Part shown: positions 26,800 through 35,923 of the stretch, piece by piece | Layout of the letters: each line of letters opens with the position of its first letter | Numbering within the stretch: position 1 is the first letter of the stretch | Origin: Quercus robur | Lineage: Eukaryota; Streptophyta; Magnoliopsida; Fagales; Fagaceae | Length of the DNA: 64,000 nt | Assembly (NCBI RefSeq): GCF_932294415.1 | Contig: NC_065541.1 | Span: forward strand, 52,058,290-52,122,289 | Direction of reading: 5' to 3' | Notes under the pieces: generated by a model | Seen by the model: the letters and a program-made list of their open reading frames with translations, nothing else | What the model was told of the DNA's origin: nothing | Databases searched by the model: none | Program-made: the position numbers and the translations under genes

Positions 26800-28538
26800 G
26801 GCTTTCAATTGTTTCTTTAGACTCAAGAAATTAAGAACGGAGCTAACCAATATTAACCAAAAGAACATTCACTCCCGACTAGCCATATTATTTTTGGGAA
26901 AATTATACTAACTTCTCCTAAAGTTTTTTTTTTTTTTTTTTTTTTTTTATTGCACTGATCTTTCCCTCTAATTTAAAATAAGACACTTACCTTTCCTAAA
27001 TGGCTAAAAAAATAGTTTTAAAAAATCCCATAAGAAAAGGCTTAAAAAAATCTTGAATTTCTTATTAGGGGTTGAGTGGACTACAATTTAAGTAGAGGAT
27101 AAAGTTTAAGACGTTTATAACCCCTTTCTGGTCATTTTGAGGGGAAGAGGTTATATATATAATTTGATAGTTTTATGGAAAATTACACTTTATCACTCTA
27201 AACTATACTCCAAATTACACTTTGCATCTTAAACTTTCAAAATGAACAATTTGCACCTAAACTATAACTCATGTTACACTTTGCACCATGTCGTTAATTC
27301 TACCATTATCTTGGATGGCATCATGTGAAAAAACTCAATTGTCCATCTTCTCAATCTCTTAAAAATAAAGGAGAAATTATACTTTACGACTCTAAACTAT
27401 ACTTCCAATCACACTTTGCACCCTAAACTTTGGTTTTCCATCCAAAATAACAGCAGAATTAGCAGCAGGATACAAAGTGTAACACATGTTATAGTTTATG
27501 GTGCTAACTATGTATTTTAAAAGTTTAGAGTACAAAGTGTTGTTTGGAATATAATTTATAGTGGTAAAACCTATTATTTTAAACTAGATAAGAGTTAAGT
27601 AAGATAATGAAAAACCTCGGATGGAAGTTAGTGTAATTTTCCTTTACTTTTCTAGTCAAATCACTGCAAGTCACTCATAAAAACCATATTGCATCCCATT
27701 AGTTTCCACTCAGCAAGTTTTTTTTTTTTTTTTGGATAACCACCACTGAGCAAGTTGATAAAAATGCTACAGCTGTTCTCCATAGTTAGTCTTGGCAATG
27801 ATGGAACCTAGCTAAAAGACAGATTCAAATGGTCATTACTCATTAGACATTATCAAAAATAGCATGACTCATTACTCTAGTACCTTTTATCCATTTTTTA
27901 TATATTAATTTTAATTTTCTCCCTCTATTTCTATTCCTAAAAACCCAAGGTCCCTTTCTCTTTAATTTCTCTCTTCTCTTCCCAAAGCAATGATTGACTT
28001 CGGTCGTCGGTAGTCGTCGTTGTCGCCGATATTGGTGTTGGGTGGCCAAACGGCCCAAACTTGCCGAAGGGCAGGGCAAGATAGAAAAAACAGTAGATGT
28101 TTGGTTTAAATATAAAGATGAGATGTGAGTGATTTAGGACATGACTATCAAGAGTGGGCTTGATCAATATAGACAACAATAATCATACAGGTCTTTGGTT
28201 TATGACTTCGGAAAATGAGAAAACTCTGGACATTGTAACGAAGGTTATGGTCAACAACCACGTAAAACACCTCTATAACTTTTAAAAGGAAAAAGAAATT
28301 GTTATTAACTATGTTAATAAGCAAAGAAAAACAAACAAACTTGGGACTTAAGAGGATAATAGATAGCCTGGGAGGGACTTACCTTGTCAATCCAATAGAC
28401 AAAGCTGATGACAAAGACGAAGATGAAAATAGTTATGGAGGCCCATCTCTTCCCATAAGACATCGAAAAATGACCACACAATGGAGCCCCTTGTGACCAA
28501 AACCCGAAAACCAAATGAAAACAAGTTCCCATATCCAT
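17722..28538 (-). CDS. Gene A: GT90 (DUF821/CAP10, Rumi-like) O-glucosyltransferase, C-terminally truncated
   Basis: Six exons by GT-AG sites and comparison with gene B: 28538-28383, 25936-25386, 23567-23375, 20479-20415, 20273-20060, 17988-17722. The start is uncertain (ATG at 28538 or 28532). Exon 1 encodes a hydrophobic segment (SITIFIFVFVISFVYW), so a type II membrane protein of the secretory pathway is likely. The GT90 core is plain: WIHEDLR, FRLVIV, YVEKYK, WGILQLLRLYPG, FPDWSFWGW, WKGNP, YKIYIEG, SVSEKYILAC. Family role: transfer of glucose or xylose to glycans or proteins; the plant substrate is not known to me. Odd points: the family FDCDDRP motif reads FWCGDET, EGWAW reads EGSTW, and an extra base makes TAA after TMPPP, losing about 30 residues. 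Introns 2, 3 and 5 hold solo LTRs. It may be a decaying copy. Confidence 0.72.
18478..18711. mobile_element. Foldback MITE with about 50-bp inverted ends
   Basis: The left end, GGGTAAAATACAAATAACACC and onward, pairs with the right end, which on the other strand reads GGCTAAAGTACAAGTAACACC. Similarity extends through GAGGTTTGAG and TAATGTTA. The whole unit could fold into one long hairpin. It lies in intron 5 of gene A; gene B shows no copy in the matching intron that I could see. Confidence 0.6.
19047..19903 (+). mobile_element. Solo LTR in gene A intron 5 (same family as the gag-only element)
   Basis: 857 bp, TGTTAG...CTATCA, flanked by perfect CTTTT duplications (19042-19046 and 19904-19908). 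It matches the LTRs at 874-1719 and 7190-8035 read on the opposite strand. Removing it and one duplication reduces intron 5 to about 1209 bp, close to the 1223 bp of the same intron in gene B. It is antisense to the gene. Confidence 0.92.
20060..20273 (-). CDS. Gene A exon 5
   Basis: Starts after CTGAAG, completing an Arg codon split with exon 4, and ends at ACAAA before GTAAAC. It encodes YKIYIEG...SVSEKYILAC...HYWPI...AVEWGNNHTDK. It is 214 nt against 211 nt in gene B. Conserved W-A-W-S and C-D-S of the family read T-W-S and C-N-S here. Confidence 0.8.
20415..20479 (-). CDS. Gene A exon 4
   Basis: A 65-nt exon, DWGKESKQGF...EDQCTH, bounded by TTCAG and GTAAAT. The exon at 49096-49160 in gene B has the same length and phase. 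Confidence 0.8.
21160..22526 (-). mobile_element. Solo LTR (1357 bp) in gene A intron 3
   Basis: The segment 21165-22521 begins TGTGTGGG and ends CCTCAACA, with CTTGT at 21160-21164 and again at 22522-22526. The minus strand has a TATA-like CTATAAAAGGGG near 21715-21726, so the likely LTR sense is minus (TGTTGAGG...). The base composition is unlike the flanking AT-rich intron. No internal region is present. A different LTR family from the others in this gene. Confidence 0.65.
23375..23567 (-). CDS. Gene A exon 3
   Basis: 193 nt, identical in length and phase to gene B exon 3. It starts after TTAG by completing a Trp codon and reads PEIDIKPW...PYAFWKGNP...HLYIQ. The WKGNP motif, a hallmark of the plant DUF821 proteins, is intact. 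Confidence 0.82.
23793..23962. mobile_element. MITE copy in gene A intron 2
   Basis: Same family as 14840-15010 and 26014-26200: the left end TGTTATCCACAATATTTTCA is imperfectly inverted at the right end (ATAAAAATATTATGGACATAAC). Non-coding. Confidence 0.55.
24247..24935 (-). mobile_element. Solo LTR (679 bp) in gene A intron 2, gypsy type
   Basis: 24252-24930 is flanked by perfect GATGT duplications (24247-24251, 24931-24935). On the minus strand it reads TGTGGGGGGTAAAAGACC...GTGACCCTACA and matches the 3' LTR at 44820-45450 over most of its length, in reverse. Several GAGGAGG/GCCGAGGA motifs recur within it. It lies between exons 2 and 3 of gene A, in the sense direction of the gene. Confidence 0.92.
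25386..25936 (-). CDS. Gene A exon 2
   Basis: Starts after a T-rich tract and AAG, ends at GGTTG before GTAAG. It encodes the first half of the GT90 domain: CP-x-YMRWIHEDLR, GITRDMV, FRLVIVKGKAYVEKYK, TRDVF, WGILQLLRLYPG, PDLELMFWCGDE and IVFPDWSFWG. 551 nt against 566 nt in gene B, same phase. Confidence 0.82.
26014..26200. mobile_element. MITE copy in gene A intron 1
   Basis: Left end ATGTCCACAACATTTTCAGAAC, right end GTGAAAATGTTGTAAAAATATTGTGAAT, imperfect inverted repeats of the family seen at 14840 and 23793. It begins about 80 bp upstream of exon 2. Confidence 0.55.
26757..26797. repeat. (TA)n microsatellite
   Basis: An uninterrupted TA run of about 20 repeats in gene A intron 1. A second (TA)n run at 28541-28560 sits just upstream of the gene A start codon. 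Confidence 0.9.
27170..27580. mobile_element. Foldback MITE-like repeat
   Basis: The left half (AAATTACACTTT, CACTCTAAACTATA, TGCACC) recurs inverted in the right half (GGTGCTAAC, TATAATTTATAGTGG, ACAAAGTGT). Such 'AAATTACACTTTGCACC' foldback repeats are widespread in plant introns. Ends are approximate. Confidence 0.45.
28383..28538 (-). CDS. Gene A exon 1 (signal anchor)
   Basis: Ends GACAAG before GTAAGTCC, phase 0 as in gene B. Start codons at 28538 and 28532 are in frame and lie immediately downstream of a (TA)n run. It encodes GAPLCGHFS...KRWASITIFIF...YWIDK, with one membrane segment. A near copy is at 33234-33389. Confidence 0.62.
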
Positions 28539-28889
28539 ATATATATATATATATATATATAACAACCACCTAAATTTCTATCTCTTTGACTTGAAATAGT
28601 GATAAATGATAATGGTTTAGGTCGGTAAGAAATTTCTAATAATATTGTTAAAGTGTTGTGAAAATACATGTGGGTGTAAAAGTGTTGTGAAAATATATGT
28701 ACTATTATTTAAACAACAGTACCAAATAGGAGAATCAATTCTTTGTCCAAATTCGTCTTTTAACTTTTCTTCTAAAATCTGTGGCCATTAGACTTTCTAA
28801 CAAGGCTGTCCATTTGGCTAGCTTGAAGTTTGATGTATGACTTAATTATCAGGCATAATATCTCATGCATTGAATCTTTCAATTTCCTC

Positions 28890-29045
28890 TCATTTTATTT
28901 TATTTTATTTTATTTTTTTAGAATTTCAACTTATGGCGTCCACTTTTAATCATTTTATTTTTTATTATCAGACCAAGACACCAATCAATTTTTAGTGTAA
29001 ACGGAAACTAAACCTCAGATTTTTCATTCAACCATAAGAGTCCAT
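28890..29045 (-). mobile_element. SINE-like repeat, copy 1
   Basis: On the minus strand it starts with a degenerate tRNA-like part (GAGGTTTAGTTTCC as B box), then AAAAATTGATTGGTGTCTTGGTCTGATAAT, and ends in a (TAAAA)n-rich tail near 28895-28920. The same body occurs at 48085-48245. Identification as a tRNA-derived SINE is by box pattern only. Confidence 0.5.
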
Positions 29046-29260
29046 TTAGTTGGAGTAGTGGAAAAGTGAAAGGATAAAAAATGGTAGAGGGTAGAAAATA
29101 TTTTAATTTCTCTCTTTTTTGATTGGTTGGAAGTAGAAAAGTGGAGGTTTGAAAAAAGTGAGTTTATTTAAATTTACTAATATACCCTTATTAAAAAATA
29201 ATGCCCAATTAAAACAAAAAAGTGACAAACGACCAAAAAAAAAAAAGCAATAACCCAATT

Positions 29261-29296
<36 letters not shown>

Positions 29297-30059
29297 AACA
29301 ACAACAACTATCATGCCCACAGCCCAAGAAATCAAAAGAATAAAAATAAAAATAAAAAGAAAAAGAAAAAGAAAGAACCGAACGAATTGCCCATGTACAA
29401 GTGCACATGGGCATTTTTATCAATCAAGATGTTTAGAATCCCCACCTAGTTTTCTCCCCATTTTGGGGAGAAAACATTTTTGTCTTTTTTTTACCTCCTC
29501 TCTTTCCAACCAAACACTCACCAAAAAATGTTTAATCCCCCATTTTCTCTCCTCTTTTTTTTTTTTTTTTTCATCCTACCTAAAATTCACTAAACCAAAC
29601 ATACCCTAAAAGACTTTATTAATTGAGCTAACGAGAACTATGTCCTCTCATTTTTATTTAGATGTAAGATACATAACATTTAAAATAAGAGTTTAAATTC
29701 TATAAGGCCCTTGGTTTACACCCTCCAATACCATGATACCACATCAGTATTTCACAATGATACACAAATAAATGAATAGAACCTCTCACACACGATACTT
29801 CCTTCCTATTACAGAAAATCAGATCCCATTCAATTAAAAAACCAAAGCTCCTAGCTTCCTATGATGGAAGGATGTCAACAGTAGGACCGTAGGAGAATGA
29901 GATGTAATGGAAGTAAAGGTTTCAAGCTAAACTCCAAAAGATTTTCAGTCTAGAAATTATGTGCAAGGTTCATTTATTTTTTCAAGCTCTCAGATAAATG
30001 GAGATTTTCTTATGGGCAAGCTCTAAAATCGCTAAAGAAAGGTTTTGGCATAAATAGAA

Positions 30060-30296
30060 TAAGTATGCGTTTGGATAGAAATTATTCTCCTTGCGTCTGC
30101 GTTTTGTTTTAATTTTTTTTTTTTTTTTTTTGACCAGCGCCTCTTGCACTATTCATGGGACATGAACAGTGCATTAAGGCAAATGTACAATGTTTGGGGG
30201 AGTGAACGGTAACCCAAAAATTATTTTTTATTGTTTTCAGCAATAAGTTTTCAGTTTTCAGCAAAATAAGCGATATCCAAACACACCCTAAGTAAT
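30060..30296. mobile_element. hAT-like MITE
   Basis: Left end TGCGTTTGGATA, right end TATCCAAACACAC, inverted with respect to each other. Flanks TAAGTATG and TAAGTAAT give an approximate 8-bp duplication with two mismatches. It contains GTTTTCAGTTTTCAGC and a poly-T run. Confidence 0.55.
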
Positions 30297-30994
30297 AGTA
30301 GCATCAAAAGGAGTGACAGCAACTTCACCAACTCCAGCCTCCAGGGACCATCGTTTGGCAACGTAGGTGACATTTTGGGTAGAAACTTTGAGATTTGGCT
30401 TGTTTGATAAAGGGATTTTGGTTTTTGTATTAATGGAATTGGAGGGATGGGTTTAATGATCGCCTTTCAGATTCCAGTGGCGTCTTTGTGGGGTTGAAGG
30501 TGGTGGTCCTTCCACTGTAGGAGCAAGAGCTTTTAATTCAATAGGATTTGATTTTCTGTAACAGGGAGGAAATATTGTGTGTGGGAGGCTCTATTCATTT
30601 ATTTGTAAAATGCTAATGTGGTGCCGCGGTATTGGAGGGGTAAACTAAGGGGTTTACACCAAGTCCTTTCCAAATTCGAACTCTTAAAATAAATATCATA
30701 TATTGTGTTTCACAAAATGGAAGGGAATTGGAGGGAATTGCAAGATTCCTATTTTGTCTCTGGTGATTAATAGCTTTGCATTTTTTTATTTATTTTTAAT
30801 TGTGAGAGACATTTAGTACTCATGCAAAATAATGGGTTAATATTATATAATATCTTTAATCTATCATCTCGTATATAATCATAATCTATAATTATATACA
30901 TAAAGCCGAAGATGTTTGACTTTTGATTGATTTCTTAATATTTTGCTATATAAGCTTTTGTGACATCATTTATCTATGTTCTTTATATTAAAAT

Positions 30995-31330
30995 GGGTAA
31001 ATTACAAATGGCACCTCTAATGTTTGGAGGTGTTTGAATTTTACACCCCGAAGTTTCAGAATTTGGATTTTACCCCATTAAGTTTGGAGTGTTTGGATTT
31101 TACACCCTCAAATTTTGAAACTTTAGAGTGTAAAATCCAAACACTCCCAAACTTTAGGGAATAAAATCTAAACACCCCTAAAATTTAGGAGGTAAAATAC
31201 AAATTCTGAAACATTAGGGTGTAAAATCCAAATACTCCCAAACTTCGGGGGGTAAAATTCAAATTCTGAAACTTCATGGTGTAAAATCTAAACACCTCCA
31301 AACTTTAGGGCTGTAATTTGAAATTTAACC
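30995..31330. mobile_element. Foldback repeat of GTGTAAAATCCAAACACTCC units
   Basis: Several degenerate copies of a ~60-bp unit occur in both orientations (GGAGTGTTTGGATTTTACACC and GGTGTAAAATCCAAACACTCC), so the segment can form a long hairpin. The outer ends are GGGTAAATTACAAATGG and its inverse near 31310. It lies at the junction of the two segmental duplication copies. Confidence 0.55.
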
Positions 31331-33900
31331 TATTAAAATTGAATAAGTTTTTTGCATTTCACATTACAATATAGGTTGGAAGATACCAAATCTGCTTATA
31401 CATTGCTTAAAAGTTTAAAAAACAGATCATTTGTTCTCAAAAACAAGAAAAAAAAAATCTTATTGGTAAATTCTTTTAGCAAGACGGAATAAAAAACTTC
31501 TTTAAGCAAAAGGTTTAGTCTACACAATGGTGCTAATTCCTCTTTTAGTAGTACAATTTAATCCAAGATGCCACTCAATTATGAAAGCCATTAAAGAAAT
31601 ATATTATATATGTTAAGTATTGGATTCTTACACTCCGTTTGTTTTGAAGTTAATGTTTTCTAAAAAAGGAGTCATTTTTCAAAATTTATTTTTTAGAAAG
31701 CTATCTCATTTTCCTATGTTTGGTAGTAACCTCAAAATGAGATAGAGTTTTTTTTAATAGTTTCCATATTGCTTCTTAACTTCCTCTATTTAGCATGATG
31801 TGATACAAAATTTTTCTTTTAAAAACTTTTAGCGGAAAAAATCTCTAAAAAGTAAGTCATACTTTTAATAAGAGTTTTCCATTAACCAAAGATAGTTTTC
31901 CTTTTACTAATATTTTCTAATTTCACTAAACATTGGAAAACATGAAAAACAATTTTTACAAAAAATTTCCTATTGAAACAAACAAAAATACATACTCAAA
32001 CTTATATCATGAGGGCTTTCAACCCTTTTTTTAGACTTAAGAATTAAGAGTGAATTATCAAAAAAGAGTTAAGAGTGAGTCTAACCAAAAAAAAAAACTT
32101 TTACACCAGACTAGTCATATTATTTTTCTAGAAAAATTACATTGGCCTCCTCTAAGATTATTTGTTATTACATTTACCTCTCCTAAAATGCAAATTATTT
32201 ATAATGACCTCCCCTAAATAGATGAAAAAATATTTTTTTTTTAAATCCCATAAAGAAAAGGTTTTAAAATTAAAAATAATAATTTAAAAAAAAAAACTCG
32301 AATTTCCTATTAGAGGGTGTGTGAACGACAATTTAATTGGAGGGTAAAATAGGAAATTCCATATTTATATATAGTCAACCAATCTAGGCATTTGAGGGGA
32401 GGGGGGAAACTGATAATTATATTTTAAATGAGTAAAAAAAAAAAAATAAGAAGTGAGATATTGGATTCATTTTAAAAAGTGGATATGTGTTTTTTTAGAA
32501 GAAAAAATTGGATAGTTAAAATAGAAAAAAAGTATATTTTTAATTTAAATATAATTAAATTTTAGAAGTTGAGATATGAGTACTTCAAAATATGGCTATA
32601 AAGAGTGGGCCTAACCAGCATTGACCACAATCACAAGAATCGATACAAGCTTTTGGTTTATGATTGCGAGAAATTCTAGACATGGTCATGAAACAATCAC
32701 AAGAATCGATACAAGCTTTTGGTTTATGATTGCGAGAAATTCTAGACATGGTCATGAAAGTTATGCACAATGACAAATCTAAAGTGTATCTTTTTTTCTT
32801 TTTTTTTTGATTATCAAAAAGTGTCTTTTTTTTTTTTTTTTTTTTTGTGTAGCAAAAAAAAAATGAATGTAATTTTTTGTGTAGCAAAAAAATAGTGAAT
32901 CTAATTTTTGTGCAAAAAGTTCTGACAAATAAGGATGGTCACCAACCAAGAAACCATTTATAATAGCTCCCAAACATCCCTATTTAATAAATAAATAAAA
33001 ACGGATGGTCTTCAATGCCCCACACCTCCATAATTATGATAAAGAAGAAATGAAACCCCACTCAATGCTCATTACACTTTCAAAAATATGTAGCAAGTAA
33101 ATCAATTTTGAAAGAATGCTGGTGGAAGAAAGGAATTTTTTTTATATCATCATTTGTGTTAATAAGCAAAGAGAAAAGGACATATAAACAAAAGAAAAGG
33201 ACATATAAACAAACTTACTTGGGAGGGACTTACCTTTTGAATCCAAATCCAATGAAGGGAGATGCCAACAAATGAAAAGATGAAAATAGTGATGGAGGTC
33301 CATCTCTTCCTGGCAGGCACTGAGAAATGACCACACAATGGAGCTCCTAGTGACCAAAACAAGAAAACTGAATGAAAATAAGTTCCCATACCATATACAT
33401 TAACAACCACCTCAAATTTTATCTTCTAGATTTAAAAAGGGTGATAATGGTTTATTAAGAATCACTTCTTTGTCCAAATTCATCGTCTTCTTTTTTTGCT
33501 CAATTTTGTGCCCAATAGACTTTCTAATAAGAAAAATGCAAAAAGAACTATAAGTTTTGCTATATAAAACTTATAAACTAATATGATAATATATATAAAG
33601 TTGTTTATTTAATGTGACGATAAATGTAAAGCTGTCCATTTGGCTTGAACTTTTTATCATTGATTACAAAAAAGATTCTTATTTTGCCTCTTGTGATTAA
33701 AAGCTTTGATTGTTTATACTTTTTAAGCTTAAAGACATCTCGTGCTCTAGCAAAACAATTGAGTAATCTAATATAATATCTATAATCTACCATCTAATTA
33801 TCTATAATCTATAATACATTTCCTTATATAAAATCGAAAACATTTGACTTTTGATTGATTTGATAATAATTTGCCACATAAATCTTTGCACATCATATTT
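31330..33900. repeat. Tandem segmental duplication, copy 2
   Basis: Collinear with 26300-30990 but shorter. It contains a second exon-1-like block, a local 62-bp direct duplication at about 32630-32755 (ATTGCGAGAAATTCTAGACATGG twice) and poly-T runs. Confidence 0.7.
33234..33389 (-). pseudogene. Duplicated copy of gene A exon 1
   Basis: Open for 52 codons from the ATG at 33389 to a consensus donor (AAG before GTAAGTCC). It shares MGT-x-FH, FWS-x-GAPLCGHFS and KRWTSITIFIF with exon 1 at 28383-28538, and has two extra codons near its end. It could act as an alternative first exon of gene A, since the donor phase is the same, or be an inert by-product of the duplication. Sequence alone cannot decide. 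Confidence 0.6.
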
Positions 33901-35069
33901 CATTCAAAATTTAAATCCTTCATTAGAAACTTTGCACATCATATTTTATTTTGATGGTAATTATATTATTCAGTATATAGTTATAAGAAATTCCTAATTG
34001 TAGAGTATTTAATTCCATATTCAACCACAATTATATAAATCCTAAATAATAACTATCATAATTATCAAATTTTTTATATTTAGACAAAAAAAAATTATAT
34101 TATATTAAACATTTCTTGTGCATTGCACTGATTATAGACTAGTATATATTATAAAAGTTGGAACTCAAAACTAATGGTTGCACAAAATAATGACAAGTGT
34201 CCATTTGTAATTACATATAACAATGAACAAAATTTTGCTCCAAACCTTACGCTAAAACCACTAATGGAAAGATAACATTTGTCATTATCATGTACACTAC
34301 ACATGACTCACTTAACCTAGCCAATCATGTGAGTCATGTACATTGCACATGACATAGTACATGTTATTTTCACACTATTTGTTGGAGGCTCGGAATGGGG
34401 CCAAACCTTATACTATAACAATAACACATGCCATCTTTTGTAAAAGTAAAGATGCATACAAGAGTAAGATTAAAATGACTCCTCTAACCTTCATTAATTC
34501 CTTTTAGTCATTATCCATTAATTACCCTTAAAAAATACTTACAAAATTTAATATTGTGGTCATAAACTCCTAAATAAATATGCATTTAAATGTCCACTAC
34601 CATAATTTTTTTTACTATTCATTTGGGTTACTACTTTAGAGTAATTTTAACAGTTTAACCATATTTAACTAGCTTGTAACTCCATGCATATGCATGGATA
34701 CACTTAAAAATATAAAATAAGATGTATAATATAATTCCTATGTATATAATTGAAATACTATTGATAGTCATTTCTATATTTTGTTAACTCTTTAAAAAAA
34801 TTTGTAAGGATATTATTAGGTATAAAATGTAAATTGTCTATTTTTTTTTTTTATTATTGTGAAATACTTTTTTTTTTACAATTCATTTATTCTAGTCTCT
34901 TTGGTTTTTATATTTAATAACTCACTTGGATGAATATTTATGATGTGGTCCCACATTTGATTCTAAAATTAAGAAATAAAACTCTTTGAGAATAAATCAT
35001 TTAGGACACATGGTGTAAAATTGGAACTCTAATTTGGAATTCTAATTTGAATTTTTCTCAGTTTCACCT
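33820..35069. mobile_element. Helitron-like repeat cluster, left of the gypsy element
   Basis: A + strand block ends at 34143 with GTGCATTGCAC...CTAGT. A second block starts directly after it (ATATATTATAAAAGTTGG). A minus-strand block has its 3' end at 34668 (ACTAG on + strand) next to a perfect 18-bp palindrome TCCATGCATATGCATGGA (34681-34698), the hairpin-plus-CTAGT layout of Helitron ends. That block is cut at 35069 by the gypsy LTR. All are non-coding, and related blocks recur at 45451-46745 in a different order. Confidence 0.6.
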
Positions 35070-35870
35070 TGTGGGGCCAAAGAATTTGACAACTCCGGCC
35101 CACTTTATACTGGGCCCAAGACCCATGCCGAGGAGGGAGAAACGGCCGAGGACGGACAAAGAAAGCCCAAATGGCCCAGAAGCGTTGCTGAGGACAATCT
35201 TACTCTCGGCACCCCAAATCCCAAGGGGAGAGAACAGCGCACTAGCAAAGGCAGCCCCCCAGAGCGCCCCCATGAGAAGGGTAAGTACAGTAGGATACCT
35301 ATAGGCGTATGGTGCAGAAGCAATCCAAGGAAAAACTGTCACCTTCGCAATGAATGTACCCAACTAACATTCTGGCCACATTAATGAGGAAATGACTCCT
35401 GAACAGTGCGGCCTTAGTTGCCGCAACTCACAGAGGGTTTGGGAAGGTAGTTGATGGGACGAGCACTCGAATAGTGACCTGCATAATCAACAGGTGGAGG
35501 ACCAAGATCGACTGGAAAGAAGTATATAATGTGAGAGACCTTCCAAAGAATGGGGGATCATGAGAAAAGAAGAGGAGGAGAGAAAAAGGAGGAAGCTGTG
35601 GCAGTCTGCATGATCTTCAAAACCTCTATAACCTAGTATTGAAAGAAGAAGAAGAAGAATACTAAGTCCCTCGGACGAAACACCCGAGGATAAAATTCCA
35701 TACTTTAACCCATTTCCTTGTTACTCAGCCCACACACAACCGTGTCTAGTGATTGTGGTTTGGACTAAGACCTAGCTCTTAAACTCATTCTCTAAAAATT
35801 TATTGTATTGGGCTAGTTGGGCTAGAGACCTTTCGTCCAATAGAAGAAGCGCTCGAACCTAGTCCTTACA
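35070..35870 (+). repeat. 5' LTR of the gypsy element (family 1)
   Basis: 801 bp, TGTGGGGCC...GTCCTTACA, followed at once by TTGGCGCC. GCCGAGGA/CCGAGGAC motifs occur several times. It interrupts a Helitron-like repeat at 35069. Confidence 0.75.
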
Positions 35871-35923
35871 ATTGGCGCCGCCTGTGGGAAGAACTTGTGT
35901 GTTAGCAAAGACAACAATCAGGC

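Larger units (their letters stand above)
26300..30990. repeat. Tandem segmental duplication, copy 1
   Basis: Blocks within this span reappear in the same order at 31330-33900: CTACCAAATCTGCTTAT (26358 and 31386), AATCCAAGATGCCACTC (26667 and 31561), AATCCCATAAGAAAAGG (27024 and 32244), the exon 1 block (28140-28720 and 32590-33460), and GTTTGACTTTTGATTGATTT (30914 and 33845). Copy 1 is longer because of later insertions, mainly between 28740 and 30740. The duplication covers gene A exon 1 and part of intron 1. Confidence 0.7.

Noticed and set aside
29103..29609. Frames with long Phe or Lys runs
   Set aside because: Poly-A/poly-T and AAAAG repeats; no coding evidence.
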